From Mycobacterium sp. IS-1264 (GTDB lineage: Bacteria > Actinomycetota > Actinomycetes > Mycobacteriales > Mycobacteriaceae), in NCBI RefSeq assembly GCF_001954195.1, contig NZ_MBES01000032.1:1-64000 (forward strand): 64,000 nucleotides of DNA, read 5' to 3'. The notes beneath the pieces were generated by a model that did no database searches, had not been told where the DNA came from, and saw nothing but the letters and a program-made list of their open reading frames with translations. Below are positions 9,811-21,351 of this stretch, in pieces. The translations under genes and the position numbers were made by a program. Within the stretch, counting starts at the first letter, position 1, and each line of letters opens with the position of its first letter.

Positions 9811-10896
9811 ATGGCATCAAATGTTCCGCCGGCCAAGGTTGTGCGTGGGATCGAACGCGCTCGCCATCACCTCGCTCAGCTGTACCGGCGCCTGGTCCCG
9901 CCTTCGGTCGCGATGATCGAGATGATCATGGACGCGTGGTCAGCCCAGGCGATCACCGCGGCGGCGGACCTGGGCATCGCCGACGCGCTCGCGAAAGGCC
10001 CACTGACCGTTGATGAACTGGCGGCCGCGGTCGACGCCGATCCCGGCGCCATCGCCCGGCTGCTGCGGGCGCTGATCGGGCGCGGTATTTTCCGTCAACT
10101 CCGCGACGGCCGCTACGACCTCACCCCGCTCGGCGCCACGCTTCGTCGCGACGCCGAAGTGTCGATGGCCGGAATGGCCCGATGGGTGGGTTCGCCTCAG
10201 CACCGCGAGCACTGGAGCCATCTGACCGAGGCCATCCGGACGGGCCGGACGGTCGTCCCCGGCCTGCGCGGCAAGCCCGTCTTCGACTTTCTGGCCGACG
10301 AGCCCGAACTGTCCGAAATCTTCAACGATGCCATGACGGGCACGTCGCAACTCGCGATCGCGCCGGTGATCGCCGCCTACGACTTCGGCCGCCACTCCAC
10401 AATCGTCGACGTCGGTGGCGGGCATGGTCGACTGCTGGCCGCGATTCTCGACGCGGCACCCCAGGCGCATGGGGTGTTATTCGACCTCCCGCATGTGGTT
10501 GCGGGCGCACCGGCCGTATTTCGCGAAAACCGTGTCGAGGATCGAGTGCGGATTGTCGAGGGATCGTTCTTCGACGCCGTTCCCGAAGGTGGCGACGCCT
10601 ACCTGCTCAAGACCGTGATCCACGACTGGTCCGATGACGAGGCGGCACGCATTCTTCGCAACGTGCGCACCGCGGCTGGGCCGGGCAAGTACTTGCTGCT
10701 TGTCGAATTCGTCATCCCCGGTCACCGCCGCGACTATCCCGGCAAATGGGTGGACCTGGAAATGTTGGTCGGGACGGACGCGCGCGAGCGGACCGCCGCC
10801 GAATACCGAGACCTGCTGAGCCGTACCGGCTTCGAACTGACGCGCGTGGTCGAAACGGCGTCGCCGTACTGCGTCGTCGAGGGCCGCACGATTTAG
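9811..10896 (+). CDS. SAM-dependent O-methyltransferase (hydroxyneurosporene/caffeate type)
   Basis: A 361-residue class I methyltransferase of the plant-type O-methyltransferase family. The N-terminal winged-helix dimerisation domain (about 30-115) holds LGIADALAKGPLTVDELAAA. The SAM-binding loop VDVGGGHGRLLAAIL is near residue 200. The catalytic-region motif LKTVIHDWSDDEAARILRNV carries the His-Asp pair of the family. The start ATG 9811 follows an AGGGAGG ribosome binding site. The substrate is unknown; in mycobacteria such enzymes act on small phenolic or polyketide metabolites. It stands where M. tuberculosis has PE/PE_PGRS genes, so it marks a variable site. Confidence 0.8.
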   Translation: MASNVPPAKVVRGIERARHHLAQLYRRLVPPSVAMIEMIMDAWSAQAITAAADLGIADALAKGPLTVDELAAAVDADPGAIARLLRALIGRGIFRQLRDGRYDLTPLGATLRRDAEVSMAGMARWVGSPQHREHWSHLTEAIRTGRTVVPGLRGKPVFDFLADEPELSEIFNDAMTGTSQLAIAPVIAAYDFGRHSTIVDVGGGHGRLLAAILDAAPQAHGVLFDLPHVVAGAPAVFRENRVEDRVRIVEGSFFDAVPEGGDAYLLKTVIHDWSDDEAARILRNVRTAAGPGKYLLLVEFVIPGHRRDYPGKWVDLEMLVGTDARERTAAEYRDLLSRTGFELTRVVETASPYCVVEGRTI

Positions 10897-10997
10897 GACA
10901 CGTCGGCGCCACGCGGGAATAGAGCAAGCAGCTGATCACGCCACCAACCCCACGATTTGAGACACGTGTCGAATTTGGTGGCGCCGAGCGGGAATAG
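10887..10997 (+). repeat. Imperfect direct repeat around the end of the methyltransferase gene
   Basis: Copy one (10887-10922) includes the stop codon: CACGATTT...GACACGT...GGCGCC..GCGGGAATAG. Copy two (10951-10997) repeats the same blocks in the same order with about 10 extra bases inside. It suggests a duplication of the gene's 3' edge. The rest of the 220-bp gap to 11118 holds no recognised element apart from the ribosome binding site of the next gene. Confidence 0.4.
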
Positions 10998-11117
10998 TCC
11001 GATGAACTACCTGGTCGTACAACCCGTGGCAGTAATTGGCAGTGCCACGCGTCGATATGGCAGTGCGTGGGCGGCACGCTCAAACCTGTTCGACTACCGC
11101 CATCGCGAGGAGTAATC

Positions 11118-11531
11118 ATGACCGCTGTATCTGGTATTCCAACCAGGCCCCTCTACGATTCGACCGACTCGCTGCTGCGTTTCGCCATGCGTGCCGATGC
11201 CACGTTGACGGGATTGTGCGGTCTCGCGGTCGCCGTCGTCGCCGACCCACTCTCGTCGCTGACCGGCCTGACGTCGCTTCAGGAATACGCCCTGGGCGCG
11301 TTTTTCGTGCTCTATGGCCTGGGGGTGTTCGGCCTGGCGGCGGTGCAGGACTTGCGTCGGGTAGGGATCGGCGTGGTCGTCGCCAACATCGTTTACACCC
11401 TGGCCGCGATCGTGGCCGCCGGCGTTGTGCCGATGACCGCATTCGGGGTCGCCGCGACGCTGGCCACCGGTGTCTACACGGCGGGCTTCGCCGCGCTGCA
11501 ATACCTGGGAGTGCGGCGCCTCGCGGCTTAG
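11118..11531 (+). CDS. Small four-helix membrane protein, function unknown
   Basis: A 137-residue protein with four hydrophobic helices at about residues 32-50, 58-78, 84-103 and 110-132. ATG 11118 has a good GCGAGGAG ribosome binding site at 11105-11112; an ATG at 11067 would add 17 residues without one. No catalytic motif is visible. Similar small integral membrane proteins are common and unassigned in mycobacteria. It ends facing coaA across a hairpin. Confidence 0.7.
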   Translation: MTAVSGIPTRPLYDSTDSLLRFAMRADATLTGLCGLAVAVVADPLSSLTGLTSLQEYALGAFFVLYGLGVFGLAAVQDLRRVGIGVVVANIVYTLAAIVAAGVVPMTAFGVAATLATGVYTAGFAALQYLGVRRLAA

Positions 11532-11548
11532 CCTCCCCTCCCGCCGGT

Positions 11549-11580
11549 GCGGGGCGCCTCCGCCAGGAGCGCCGCCCCGC
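11549..11580. terminator. Hairpin between two convergent genes (upstream of the coaA stop)
   Basis: GCGGGGC (11549-11555) pairs with GCCCCGC (11574-11580) across an 18-nt loop, which itself contains GCGCC/GGCGC-like pairing. It fills the gap between the small membrane protein and coaA, which converge here. There is no T-run. Confidence 0.5.
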
Positions 11581-11598
11581 TCCGGCCTTTGCGGGTCG

Positions 11599-13932
<2,334 letters not shown>

Positions 13933-13933
<1 letters not shown>

Positions 13934-13952
13934 CCCCGCCCGTACGCGGGGC
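13933..13952 (+). terminator. Hairpin directly after glyA
   Basis: GCCCCGC (13933-13939) and GCGGGGC (13946-13952) form a perfect 7-bp stem with a 6-nt loop, starting on the last base of the glyA stop codon. This is a likely terminator without a T-run. It separates glyA from desA2. Confidence 0.55.
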
Positions 13953-14007
13953 GCGACACGACCGCACCAATTTCACGAAATCTGTGTATGGAGGTTACAG
14001 TTACTTT

Positions 14008-14835
14008 ATGGCACAGAAACCTGTACCTAATGCGCTGACCCTGGAGCTGGAGCCGGTTGTCGAGCAGCTGATGGATCACCACCTCAACACCGAGGACATC
14101 TGGTTCGCCCACGACTACGTGCCGTTCGATCAGGGCGAGAACTTCGCCTTCCTCGGCGGGCGCGACTGGGACCCCTCCCAGACGACGCTGCCCAGGACCA
14201 TCACGGACGCCTGCGAGATCCTGCTGCTGCTCAAGGACAACCTGGCCGCCCATCACCGCGAGCTCGTTGAGCACTTCATTCTCGAGGAGTGGTGGGGTCG
14301 CTGGCTCGGCCGGTGGACCGCCGAGGAGCACCTGCACGCCATCGCGTTGCGCGAGTACCTGGTGGTGACCCGCGAGGTCGACCCCACCGCCAACGAGGAG
14401 GCCCGCGTCCAGCATGTGATGAAGGGCTACCGCGGCGACATGTACACACAGGTCGAGACTCTGGTGTACATGGCGTTCACCGAACGCACCCACGCCGTCT
14501 TCTGCCGCAACCTGGCCGCGCAGATCGAAGAGCCTGTCCTGGCCGGCCTCGTCGACCGGATCGCCCGGGACGAGGTGCGCCACGAGGAGATCTTCGCCAA
14601 GCTCGTCGCGCACTGCCTCGAGTACACGCGCGAAGAGACGATTGCCGCGATCGCCGCCCGCGCGGCGGACCTCGAGGTCGTCGGCGCCGACATCGATGCG
14701 TACGGGGACAAGGTGCAGCACGTCGCCGAAGCGGGCATCTTCGGTCCCGCCGAGCTGCGGCAGGCGATTTCCGATCGCATCACCGGGTGGGGTGTGGCCG
14801 ACGAGCCCGCCCTGAAGCAGTTCGTCATCGGTTAA
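14008..14835 (+). CDS. desA2: Acyl-[ACP] desaturase DesA2
   Basis: Soluble di-iron desaturase-family protein needed for mycolic acid synthesis; 275 residues, identical in length to M. tuberculosis DesA2 (Rv1094). The di-iron motifs appear as TAEEHLHA (about residues 103-110) and RDEVRHEE (about residues 188-195). The first differs from the plant EENRHG form, as in other mycobacterial DesA proteins. ATG 14008 follows GGAGG at 13990-13994 with a rather long 13-nt spacing. In M. smegmatis, desA1/desA2 are controlled by the TetR regulator MadR; I could not identify its site here with certainty. Whether DesA2 itself catalyses desaturation is still uncertain in the literature as I know it. Confidence 0.93.
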   Translation: MAQKPVPNALTLELEPVVEQLMDHHLNTEDIWFAHDYVPFDQGENFAFLGGRDWDPSQTTLPRTITDACEILLLLKDNLAAHHRELVEHFILEEWWGRWLGRWTAEEHLHAIALREYLVVTREVDPTANEEARVQHVMKGYRGDMYTQVETLVYMAFTERTHAVFCRNLAAQIEEPVLAGLVDRIARDEVRHEEIFAKLVAHCLEYTREETIAAIAARAADLEVVGADIDAYGDKVQHVAEAGIFGPAELRQAISDRITGWGVADEPALKQFVIG

Positions 14836-14948
14836 CCCAACCTTCGCCCGCCGGCGTACCTTTCGCGGCTCGGATCTTTCGGTCGCGCGGCGGATCTCGG
14901 CGCGCCTGCCCGGCAGCGGAGCGGCCACGGGAGTAGCGTCATTCTTCG

Positions 14949-15269
14949 ATGGCCAGCGACAGACTCTGCTGCCAGGGCGGCACCTCCCGTCACGACTACG
15001 GCAGGACCGGCCCCGGTCCTGGTGCCGCGTTTCCCGCCGACATGCCTGTGTGGGTCCGCGCGGGCTTTCCCGCTCGAGGAGCGCTTCGTGACCGATACCC
15101 GGACCTATGTGATCGACACATCCGTCCTGCTGTCCGATCCGTGGGCGTGCAGTCGGTTCGCCGAGCACGAGGTGGTGGTTCCGCTGGTGGTGATCAGCGA
15201 GCTGGAGGCCAAACGCCATCACCACGAGCTGGGGTGGTTCGCCCGTCAGGCGCTGCGCCTGTTCGATGA
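14949..15269 (+). CDS. Small ORF overlapping the start of phoH2 (PhoAT-like antitoxin candidate)
   Basis: A 106-codon frame beginning [19 protein letters not shown] that overlaps the 5' end of phoH2 by 182 nt in another frame. Before the overlap the third codon positions are strongly G/C (about 24 of 31), as expected of real mycobacterial coding sequence. In M. smegmatis and M. tuberculosis phoH2 has been described as paired with a short upstream antitoxin gene (phoAT), which fits the position. I cannot confirm the sequence match. It could also be only a leader region. Confidence 0.4.
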   Translation: MASDRLCCQGGTSRHDYGRTGPGPGAAFPADMPVWVRAGFPARGALRDRYPDLCDRHIRPAVRSVGVQSVRRARGGGSAGGDQRAGGQTPSPRAGVVRPSGAAPVR

Positions 15270-16389
15270 TCTTCGCCTTGAGCACGGGCGGTTGGATCAA
15301 GCGATTCCCATTGGCACACAAGGCGGTACGCTGCACGTCGAACTCAACCACACGGACCCGGCGGTGCTGCCCGCCGGCTTCCGCACCGACAGCAACGACT
15401 CACGCATTCTGAGCTGCGCCGCCAACCTCGCCGCCGAGGGCCGGCGAGTCACGTTGGTCAGCAAGGACATTCCGCTTCGAGTCAAGGCCGCCGCGGTGGG
15501 CCTGGCCGCGGACGAATACCACGCCCAGGACGTCATCGTCTCCGGGTGGTCGGGGATGCACGAGATCGAGACGGCGGCCGAGGATATCGACACATTGTTC
15601 GCCGACGGCGAAATCGACCTGACCGAAGCCCGAGACCTGCCGTGTCACACCGGGATTCGTCTGCTCGGCGGCAGCTCCCATGCGCTGGGCCGGGTCACTC
15701 CGGCCAAGCGCGTCCAACTGGTCCGCGGTGACCGCGAGGTGTTCGGCCTGCGCGGCCGCTCAGCCGAGCAGCGGGTCGCGCTTGACCTCCTGCTCGACGA
15801 GTCGGTGGGCATCGTCTCGCTGGGCGGCAAAGCCGGAACCGGGAAGTCGGCGCTGGCGCTGTGCGCGGGCCTCGAGGCGGTGCTGGAACGCCGGACCCAC
15901 CGCAAGGTGGTGGTTTTCCGCCCGCTGTATGCCGTCGGCGGCCAGGAGCTGGGCTACCTGCCCGGCAGCGAGAGCGAAAAGATGGGCCCGTGGGCGCAGG
16001 CCGTCTTCGACACCCTGGAGGGTTTGGCCAGCCCGGCGGTGCTGGAGGAGGTGCTCTCGCGCGGCATGCTCGAGGTGTTGCCGCTGACCCACATCCGGGG
16101 TCGGTCGCTGCACGACTCGTTCGTCATCGTCGACGAGGCGCAGTCGCTGGAGCGCAACGTCCTGCTCACCGTGTTGTCCAGGCTGGGTGCCGGATCGCGG
16201 GTGGTGCTGACCCATGACATCGCCCAACGCGACAACCTGCGGGTCGGTCGCCACGACGGGGTAGCGGCCGTGATCGAGAAGCTCAAAGGCCATCCGTTGT
16301 TCGCACACATCACCCTGCTACGCAGCGAGCGATCGCCGATCGCCGCGCTGGTCACGGAGATGCTGGAGGAAATCGCCGGGCCGCACTAG
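15088..16389 (+). CDS. phoH2: PhoH2: PIN-domain ribonuclease fused to PhoH ATPase/RNA helicase
   Basis: The N-terminal PIN domain (about residues 5-140, [11 protein letters not shown] with Asp10 and later acidic residues) is a toxin-type RNase. The C-terminal PhoH domain has Walker A GKAGTGKS at 247-254 and Walker [11 protein letters not shown]. It unwinds and cuts RNA in an ATP-dependent way in studied mycobacteria. The GTG start at 15088 gives 433 residues, exactly the M. tuberculosis Rv1095 size, with a CGAGGAGCG ribosome binding site at 15075-15082. ATG 15022 would add 22 residues without family support. Confidence 0.94.
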   Translation: MTDTRTYVIDTSVLLSDPWACSRFAEHEVVVPLVVISELEAKRHHHELGWFARQALRLFDDLRLEHGRLDQAIPIGTQGGTLHVELNHTDPAVLPAGFRTDSNDSRILSCAANLAAEGRRVTLVSKDIPLRVKAAAVGLAADEYHAQDVIVSGWSGMHEIETAAEDIDTLFADGEIDLTEARDLPCHTGIRLLGGSSHALGRVTPAKRVQLVRGDREVFGLRGRSAEQRVALDLLLDESVGIVSLGGKAGTGKSALALCAGLEAVLERRTHRKVVVFRPLYAVGGQELGYLPGSESEKMGPWAQAVFDTLEGLASPAVLEEVLSRGMLEVLPLTHIRGRSLHDSFVIVDEAQSLERNVLLTVLSRLGAGSRVVLTHDIAQRDNLRVGRHDGVAAVIEKLKGHPLFAHITLLRSERSPIAALVTEMLEEIAGPH

Positions 16390-16409
16390 CCGGTGCCGCC
16401 CGCTGTGCG

Positions 16410-16437
16410 TGTGCGCTGATGGCGACGTATGCGCACA
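16410..16437 (+). terminator. Hairpin after phoH2
   Basis: TGTGCGC (16410-16416) and GCGCACA (16431-16437) form a 7-bp stem with a 14-nt loop, 20 bp downstream of the phoH2 stop and before the deacetylase gene. It is a possible terminator. Confidence 0.4.
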
Positions 16438-16481
16438 TTCGACGCCGTGGTTGCACACCGGATGCCGGGTAGGCTTCCACC

Positions 16482-17357
16482 GTGCCGAAACGACCCGACA
16501 GCCAGGCCTGGCGGTACTGGCGCACCGTTTTCGGTGTCGTGGCCGCCGGTGCGGTCCTGGTGATCGGTGGACTCACCGGCCATGTCACCCGGGCCGACAA
16601 CCCGGGCTGTTCGGTGGTCAAGTGCGTCGCGCTGACGTTCGACGACGGTCCGGGTCCGTTCGACGACCGGCTGCTCCAAATCCTGAAGGACAACGACGCG
16701 AAGGCCACCTTCTTCCTGATCGGCAACAAGGTCGCGGCCAACCCCGCGGGAGCCAAGCGCATCGCCGATGCCGGCATGGAGATCGGCAGCCACACCTGGG
16801 AACACCCGAACATGGCGACGATCCCCACCGACGACATCGCCGGCCAATTCTCCAGGGCCAACGACGCGATCGCCGCCGCCACCGGGCGCACACCGACCAT
16901 CTACCGTCCGGCCGGCGGGCTGTCCAACGATGCGGTCCGGCAGACCGCGGCCAAGTTCGGGCTGGCCGAAATCCTTTGGGATGTCATCCCTTTCGATTGG
17001 GCGAACGATTCGAATACCGCGGCGACGCGATCCATGCTGATGACGTACATCAAGCCGGGCTCGGTGGTGTTGTTCCATGACACCTACTCGAGCACCGTCG
17101 ACTTGGTATACCAATTCATCCCGGTACTCAGGGCCAACGGCTATCGGCTGGTGACGGTCAGCGAATTGCTGGGCCCGCGGGCACCCGGCAGCAGCTACGG
17201 CAGTCGGGAAAACGGCCCGCCCGCCAACCAACTCCATGACATCCCGGCCAGCGAGATCCCGACGCTGCCCAACACGCCCTCGCCCAAGCCGATGCCCAAC
17301 TTCCCGATCACCGACATACCGGGCCAGAACTCCGGCGGGCCGAATAACGGTGCTTAG
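16482..17357 (+). CDS. Exported polysaccharide deacetylase (NodB domain)
   Basis: A 291-residue protein, counterpart of Rv1096, a peptidoglycan N-deacetylase in M. tuberculosis. A signal anchor lies at residues 13-33. The NodB domain spans about 48-225 and has all five motifs: TFDDGP (52-57, catalytic and metal Asp), SHTWEHP (metal His pair), the RPAGG variant of motif 3, WDVIPFDW, and VVLFHDT with the catalytic His. The C-terminal tail is Pro/Asn-rich and low in complexity. It starts with GTG at 16482. It probably acts outside the membrane on cell-wall glycan, where deacetylation protects against lysozyme. Confidence 0.9.
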   Translation: MPKRPDSQAWRYWRTVFGVVAAGAVLVIGGLTGHVTRADNPGCSVVKCVALTFDDGPGPFDDRLLQILKDNDAKATFFLIGNKVAANPAGAKRIADAGMEIGSHTWEHPNMATIPTDDIAGQFSRANDAIAAATGRTPTIYRPAGGLSNDAVRQTAAKFGLAEILWDVIPFDWANDSNTAATRSMLMTYIKPGSVVLFHDTYSSTVDLVYQFIPVLRANGYRLVTVSELLGPRAPGSSYGSRENGPPANQLHDIPASEIPTLPNTPSPKPMPNFPITDIPGQNSGGPNNGA

Positions 17358-17382
17358 CCCCACGCGCCGCTACCGTTAGAGG

Positions 17383-18909
17383 GTGACCAAGGCGGGCTCC
17401 GCGAGCACCGGGCAGCGAAAAAGCGCCCGCAGGTTATCGATTCAATACGCGATCGACCTCGCCCTGGCCTACATCATCGCCGTCGTCGACGCGTCGGCCA
17501 TCCTGATCCCGCTGCGCGGCCACACGTCCGTCGCGTCGGACGTCGACTTCGCGCAGAAGAACACCACCACGGTGCTGGTGCTGGTGACGGCGGGGATCAT
17601 CGGCGTCGCGGTGGCCGGTGTGGTGAGCCTGGCGCCCTCGCTGGAGTGGTACGCCGCGGGGAAAGAACCGACGCAGGCCCAACGGGAAGCCACAATGAAA
17701 CTCGCCGGCCGCCAGACGGCGATCCTGTTGGTCGCCTGGGGCGCGGCCGGCGCAATTCTGATGCTGCTCAATCGGGACGGCGGGGCCGCACTTCTGTTGC
17801 CGATAGCGCTCGGTGTGCTGCTGGGCGGGCCGGCCGCCGCGGGCACCGGCATGCTGTTTGCCCAGCGCACCCTGCGGCCTCTCATGGGCGCCGCCACCCG
17901 GGGTTCGGAGCCTCGTCTGTTGGTACCCGGTGTGTTCGCCCGACTGGTTCTGATGTGGTTCATGTGCAGCGCGCTACCCATCCTCGTGATCGCGACCCTG
18001 GTCGTGCTTCGCTCGTACGGCTGGCTCATCCAGAAGTCCGCGGCGCTGGAGGTGCCCGTTCTGGTGGTGTCGCTGGCGGCGTTGCTGCTCGGGCTGCCGA
18101 CGATGATCCTTACGTCGCGATCCATTTCCGATCCGCTGTGCGAGGTCGTGGATGCGATGGCCGAGGTTGAACACGGAAACATCGACACCTATGTGGGCGC
18201 CTACGAGCGCTCCCAAATCGGGCGCCTGCAAACGGGATTCAATCGGATGGTGGCCGGCCTTGCCGAGCGGGACCGGTTGCGCGACCTATTCGGCCGCCAC
18301 GTCGGCGCCGACGTGGCCCAGCGCGCCATCGAGGAGGGCGTATCACTGTCGGGAGACGTGGTGGAGGCGGCGGTCCTTTTCATCGACCTGGTGGGCTCCA
18401 CGCAGCTCGCGGAAAGCCGCCCGCCGCAAGACGTTGCGTCCGTGCTCAACGACTTCTTCCGGATCGTCGTCGACGCCGTCGACGAACATCATGGTCTGAT
18501 CAACAAATTCGCCGGCGATGCGGCGCTCGCGGTTTTTGGGGCGCCATTGCGGACCGATGACCCGGCCTCGGCGGCGCTGGCGACCGCGCGTTCGCTTGGC
18601 ACGCAGCTGCGCCGGCTGCCCGTCGATTTCGGCATCGGCGTCTCGGCGGGCCGAGTCTTCGCCGGCAATGTCGGTGCCGAAAACCGCTACGAATACACGG
18701 TGATTGGTGACGCCGTCAACGAGGCCGCGCGGCTGGCCGATCTCGCCAAGACCGCCGACCGGCGGATCCTGTGTTCGGTGGAAGCCATCGATCGAGCGGG
18801 CGAGGACGAGCGGGCGCACTGGGCCGAATGTTATTCCACGGTGCTGCGTGGGCGCTCCGAAGCCACCCACGTGTGCGCGCCCGTCGCCGCGACTACTTCG
18901 AAACCTTGA
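17383..18909 (+). CDS. Membrane class III adenylate/guanylate cyclase with HAMP domain
   Basis: A 508-residue protein with six transmembrane helices (about 22-43, 63-85, 113-130, 137-160, 186-210, 222-243), a HAMP linker (about 241-293) and a cyclase homology domain (about 325-500). Catalytic residues are present: metal Asp335 (FIDLVGST) and Asp379, Lys375 (NKFAGDA), Asp443 (IGDAVNEAAR), Asn446 and Arg450. This is the Rv1318c-Rv1320c/Rv3645 architecture. Lys plus Asp at the purine-selecting sites favours ATP. M. tuberculosis has no cyclase at this position. It overlaps the convergent membrane protein by 17 bp at their 3' ends. Confidence 0.88.
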   Translation: MTKAGSASTGQRKSARRLSIQYAIDLALAYIIAVVDASAILIPLRGHTSVASDVDFAQKNTTTVLVLVTAGIIGVAVAGVVSLAPSLEWYAAGKEPTQAQREATMKLAGRQTAILLVAWGAAGAILMLLNRDGGAALLLPIALGVLLGGPAAAGTGMLFAQRTLRPLMGAATRGSEPRLLVPGVFARLVLMWFMCSALPILVIATLVVLRSYGWLIQKSAALEVPVLVVSLAALLLGLPTMILTSRSISDPLCEVVDAMAEVEHGNIDTYVGAYERSQIGRLQTGFNRMVAGLAERDRLRDLFGRHVGADVAQRAIEEGVSLSGDVVEAAVLFIDLVGSTQLAESRPPQDVASVLNDFFRIVVDAVDEHHGLINKFAGDAALAVFGAPLRTDDPASAALATARSLGTQLRRLPVDFGIGVSAGRVFAGNVGAENRYEYTVIGDAVNEAARLADLAKTADRRILCSVEAIDRAGEDERAHWAECYSTVLRGRSEATHVCAPVAATTSKP

Positions 18910-19894
18910 GCGCCGAAATCACCTGGCCGAGGGTCGCCGCCGACGCCGCATCGCCAATGGGCGTGGCGCCCAAGAAGATCGTGACGGGTTTGGTGTCGAC
19001 CGCGATGACGACGACGGAGTCGCCCTTCACGTTGCGGGAGGGGTCGGCGATCGTGACGTCGGCGTCCACCCGAGCCGCCTTGGTCCCGTCGACGGTGATC
19101 GACGACGTCTTCGTCGGGCCCAGGGTGGGCGACGCATTCGAGTAGCCGGGGCCATTGGCCACGCACTGCATCAGCTTCGACGCCTGCGCGCTGACGTCCA
19201 TGCTGCTGACGAAGTTGGTGATCGCGACCTCGGCCTGCATCACCCACTGGCTGGCGCCGGGGACCTCTTGGGCGAGGCCCACCGCACCGATGAGGTTCGG
19301 GGTCTGGTCGTCCGAGAACGGCATCCATCCGGGTGCCGCGGTGGCCGGGAACGACAGCTTGCCCGCGCTGACCGGGGCGCCGCCCGCCGGCTTGTCACCG
19401 CCGGACACGTTGGGGCCACAATCGGTCGCGGTTTGACCGCCCCCGCCGGGCTGCGACGTCGGGGCGCTCGTCGTCGCCAAAGGCGACGTGGCCTGGGGGG
19501 ACTTGTTGCCGCCGTTTCCGTTGCCGCCGAACACGACTATCAGGGTCGCCACCAACGCGATGACGCCCAGCACCGCGAGGACGGCGACGATGATCCAGGG
19601 CGCCTTCGACCCAGGCCCCCGCGGCGGTGGGCCCGGCGGGAAGGGACCGCCCGGCCAGCCCGGCGGAATCTGCTGGCCCGGCTGCGGGTACTGCTGGGGC
19701 GCATAGGGACTGGCGTACTGGCCCGGCGGCGGGTAGGGGTAGGGGCTGCCCTGCTGGTAGGGGTACGGGCCGCCTTGGGGCTGGCCGCCTTGTGGCTGGC
19801 CGCCTTGGGGCGGGCCGCCCGGGGGCTGGCCGCCCCAATATGGGTCCTGCCCATACGGATTCGTTCCGTAGGGACCACCGGGCGGTACCGTCAT
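18893..19894 (-). CDS. Proline/glycine/glutamine-rich membrane protein
   Basis: A 333-residue protein, counterpart of Rv1097c. The N-terminal cytoplasmic part (about 1-110) is built of PPGGPPQGGQPQGG-like and PYPYQQG-like repeats, followed by one transmembrane helix at about 115-140. An extracytoplasmic domain of about 190 residues begins after a Gly/Thr/Ser linker. The start ATG 19894 (MTVPPGGPYGTNPYGQDPYW) follows AAAGGATGG; the frame runs on another 133 codons through fum and is not coding there. The function is unknown. The low-complexity N-terminus resembles those of several mycobacterial envelope and division-associated proteins, which is only an analogy. Confidence 0.82.
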   Translation of the reverse strand: MTVPPGGPYGTNPYGQDPYWGGQPPGGPPQGGQPQGGQPQGGPYPYQQGSPYPYPPPGQYASPYAPQQYPQPGQQIPPGWPGGPFPPGPPPRGPGSKAPWIIVAVLAVLGVIALVATLIVVFGGNGNGGNKSPQATSPLATTSAPTSQPGGGGQTATDCGPNVSGGDKPAGGAPVSAGKLSFPATAAPGWMPFSDDQTPNLIGAVGLAQEVPGASQWVMQAEVAITNFVSSMDVSAQASKLMQCVANGPGYSNASPTLGPTKTSSITVDGTKAARVDADVTIADPSRNVKGDSVVVIAVDTKPVTIFLGATPIGDAASAATLGQVISALKVSK

Positions 19895-19923
19895 CGTCCA
19901 ACCACCATCCTTTAGTCCGCCGG

Positions 19924-21324
19924 CTAGGCGTCGTCCTGTACGCGGGCCATCGCCAACACGTCGAGCCGGCGGTCCAGCTCTTCGATCGACAGTTTGTCGC
20001 CGATCAGGCCGCGGTCGATGACGGTCTGGCGGATGGTCTTGCGCTCCTTGAGCGCCTGCTTGGCCACCGCGGCGGCCTCCTCGTAGCCGATGGCCGAGTT
20101 CAGCGGCGTCACAATCGACGGCGACGATTCGGCCAGCTCGCGCAAATGCTCGACGTTGGCCGACAGACCGGTAATGCAGCGCTCGGCGAACAGCTTTGAC
20201 ACATTGGTCAGCAGCTTGAAGGACTCCAGGATGTTGCGGGCCATCATGGGGATGTAGACGTTGAGCTCGAAGGCGCCATTGGCGCCACCCCACGCGACGG
20301 CGGCGTCGTTGCCGATCACCTGCGCGGCCACCTGCGTAACCGCTTCGGGCAGAACCGGATTCACCTTGCCCGGCATGATCGAGCTGCCAGGCTGCAGGTC
20401 CGGCAGCTGAATCTCGGCCAGGCCGGTCAGCGGACCCGAACCCATCCAGCGAACGTCATTGGCGATCTTGGTCAGTGACACCGCGATGGTGCGCAGCGCA
20501 CCGGACGCCTCCACCAACCCGTCGCGGGCGGCCTGCGCCTCGAAAGAGTTAGCCGCGGTGCGTAATTCGCTCAGACCGGTCTTGTCGACCAGCGCCTCGA
20601 CCACCTTGGCGCCGAAGCCTTCGGGAGCGTTGAGTCCAGTTCCCACCGCGGTGCCGCCGATCGCCAGTTCGCCCAGCCGGGGCAGCGTGGCGCGTACCCG
20701 CTCGATCCCGGCCTCGACCTGGCGGGCGTATCCGCTGAATTCCTGTCCGAGCGTGACGGGTACGGCGTCCATCAGGTGGGTGCGGCCGGACTTGACCACG
20801 GTGCGCCACTCGCGCGCCTTGGTCGCCAGCGCGCCGTGCAGGGCCTCGAGCGCGGGGATCAGATGCCGCACCGCGGCCTCGGTCGCCGCGATGTGGGTGG
20901 CGGTCGGGAACGTGTCGTTCGACGACTGCGACATGTTGACATCGTCGTTGGGGTGCACGGTGACGCCGTTGGCCGCGGCGATCGACGCGATCACCTCGTT
21001 GGTGTTCATGTTGGAACTGGTGCCCGAACCGGTTTGGAACACGTCGATCGGGAACTGGTCGTCGTGGCGCCCATCGGCGATCTCTGTCGCCGCGGCGATG
21101 ATCGCGTCAGCCTTTTCCGGTGCCAGCAATCCCAGGTCTTTGTTGACTTGCGCGCAGGCTCCCTTCAGCAGGCCCAAGGCGCGGATCTGAGTACGTTCCA
21201 GACCCCGGTCCGAGATCGGGAAGTTTTCCACCGCCCGCTGAGTTTGGGCGCGCCACAACGCTTTTGCGGGTACCCGGACCTCGCCCATGGTGTCGTGCTC
21301 GATGCGGTACTCGGTGTCGGCCAT
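19924..21324 (-). CDS. fum: Fumarate hydratase, class II
   Basis: Interconverts fumarate and malate in the TCA cycle. The 466 residues are standard for class II (Rv1098c counterpart). The signature loop [11 protein letters not shown] is at residues 313-323 and holds the catalytic serine. The substrate motifs [14 protein letters not shown] (about 98-111) and SSNDTFPTA (about 134-142) are intact, and [14 protein letters not shown] follows. The start ATG 21324 is 27 bp downstream of glpX on the same strand, so the two are probably transcribed together. Confidence 0.96.
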   Translation of the reverse strand: MADTEYRIEHDTMGEVRVPAKALWRAQTQRAVENFPISDRGLERTQIRALGLLKGACAQVNKDLGLLAPEKADAIIAAATEIADGRHDDQFPIDVFQTGSGTSSNMNTNEVIASIAAANGVTVHPNDDVNMSQSSNDTFPTATHIAATEAAVRHLIPALEALHGALATKAREWRTVVKSGRTHLMDAVPVTLGQEFSGYARQVEAGIERVRATLPRLGELAIGGTAVGTGLNAPEGFGAKVVEALVDKTGLSELRTAANSFEAQAARDGLVEASGALRTIAVSLTKIANDVRWMGSGPLTGLAEIQLPDLQPGSSIMPGKVNPVLPEAVTQVAAQVIGNDAAVAWGGANGAFELNVYIPMMARNILESFKLLTNVSKLFAERCITGLSANVEHLRELAESSPSIVTPLNSAIGYEEAAAVAKQALKERKTIRQTVIDRGLIGDKLSIEELDRRLDVLAMARVQDDA

Positions 21325-21351
21325 AGATCGGCTTTCCTCGCTTTGGATTGA

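Noticed and set aside
13969-13982. TTTCACGAAA palindrome before desA2 as a MadR site
   Set aside because: I do not know the MadR consensus well enough to assign it.
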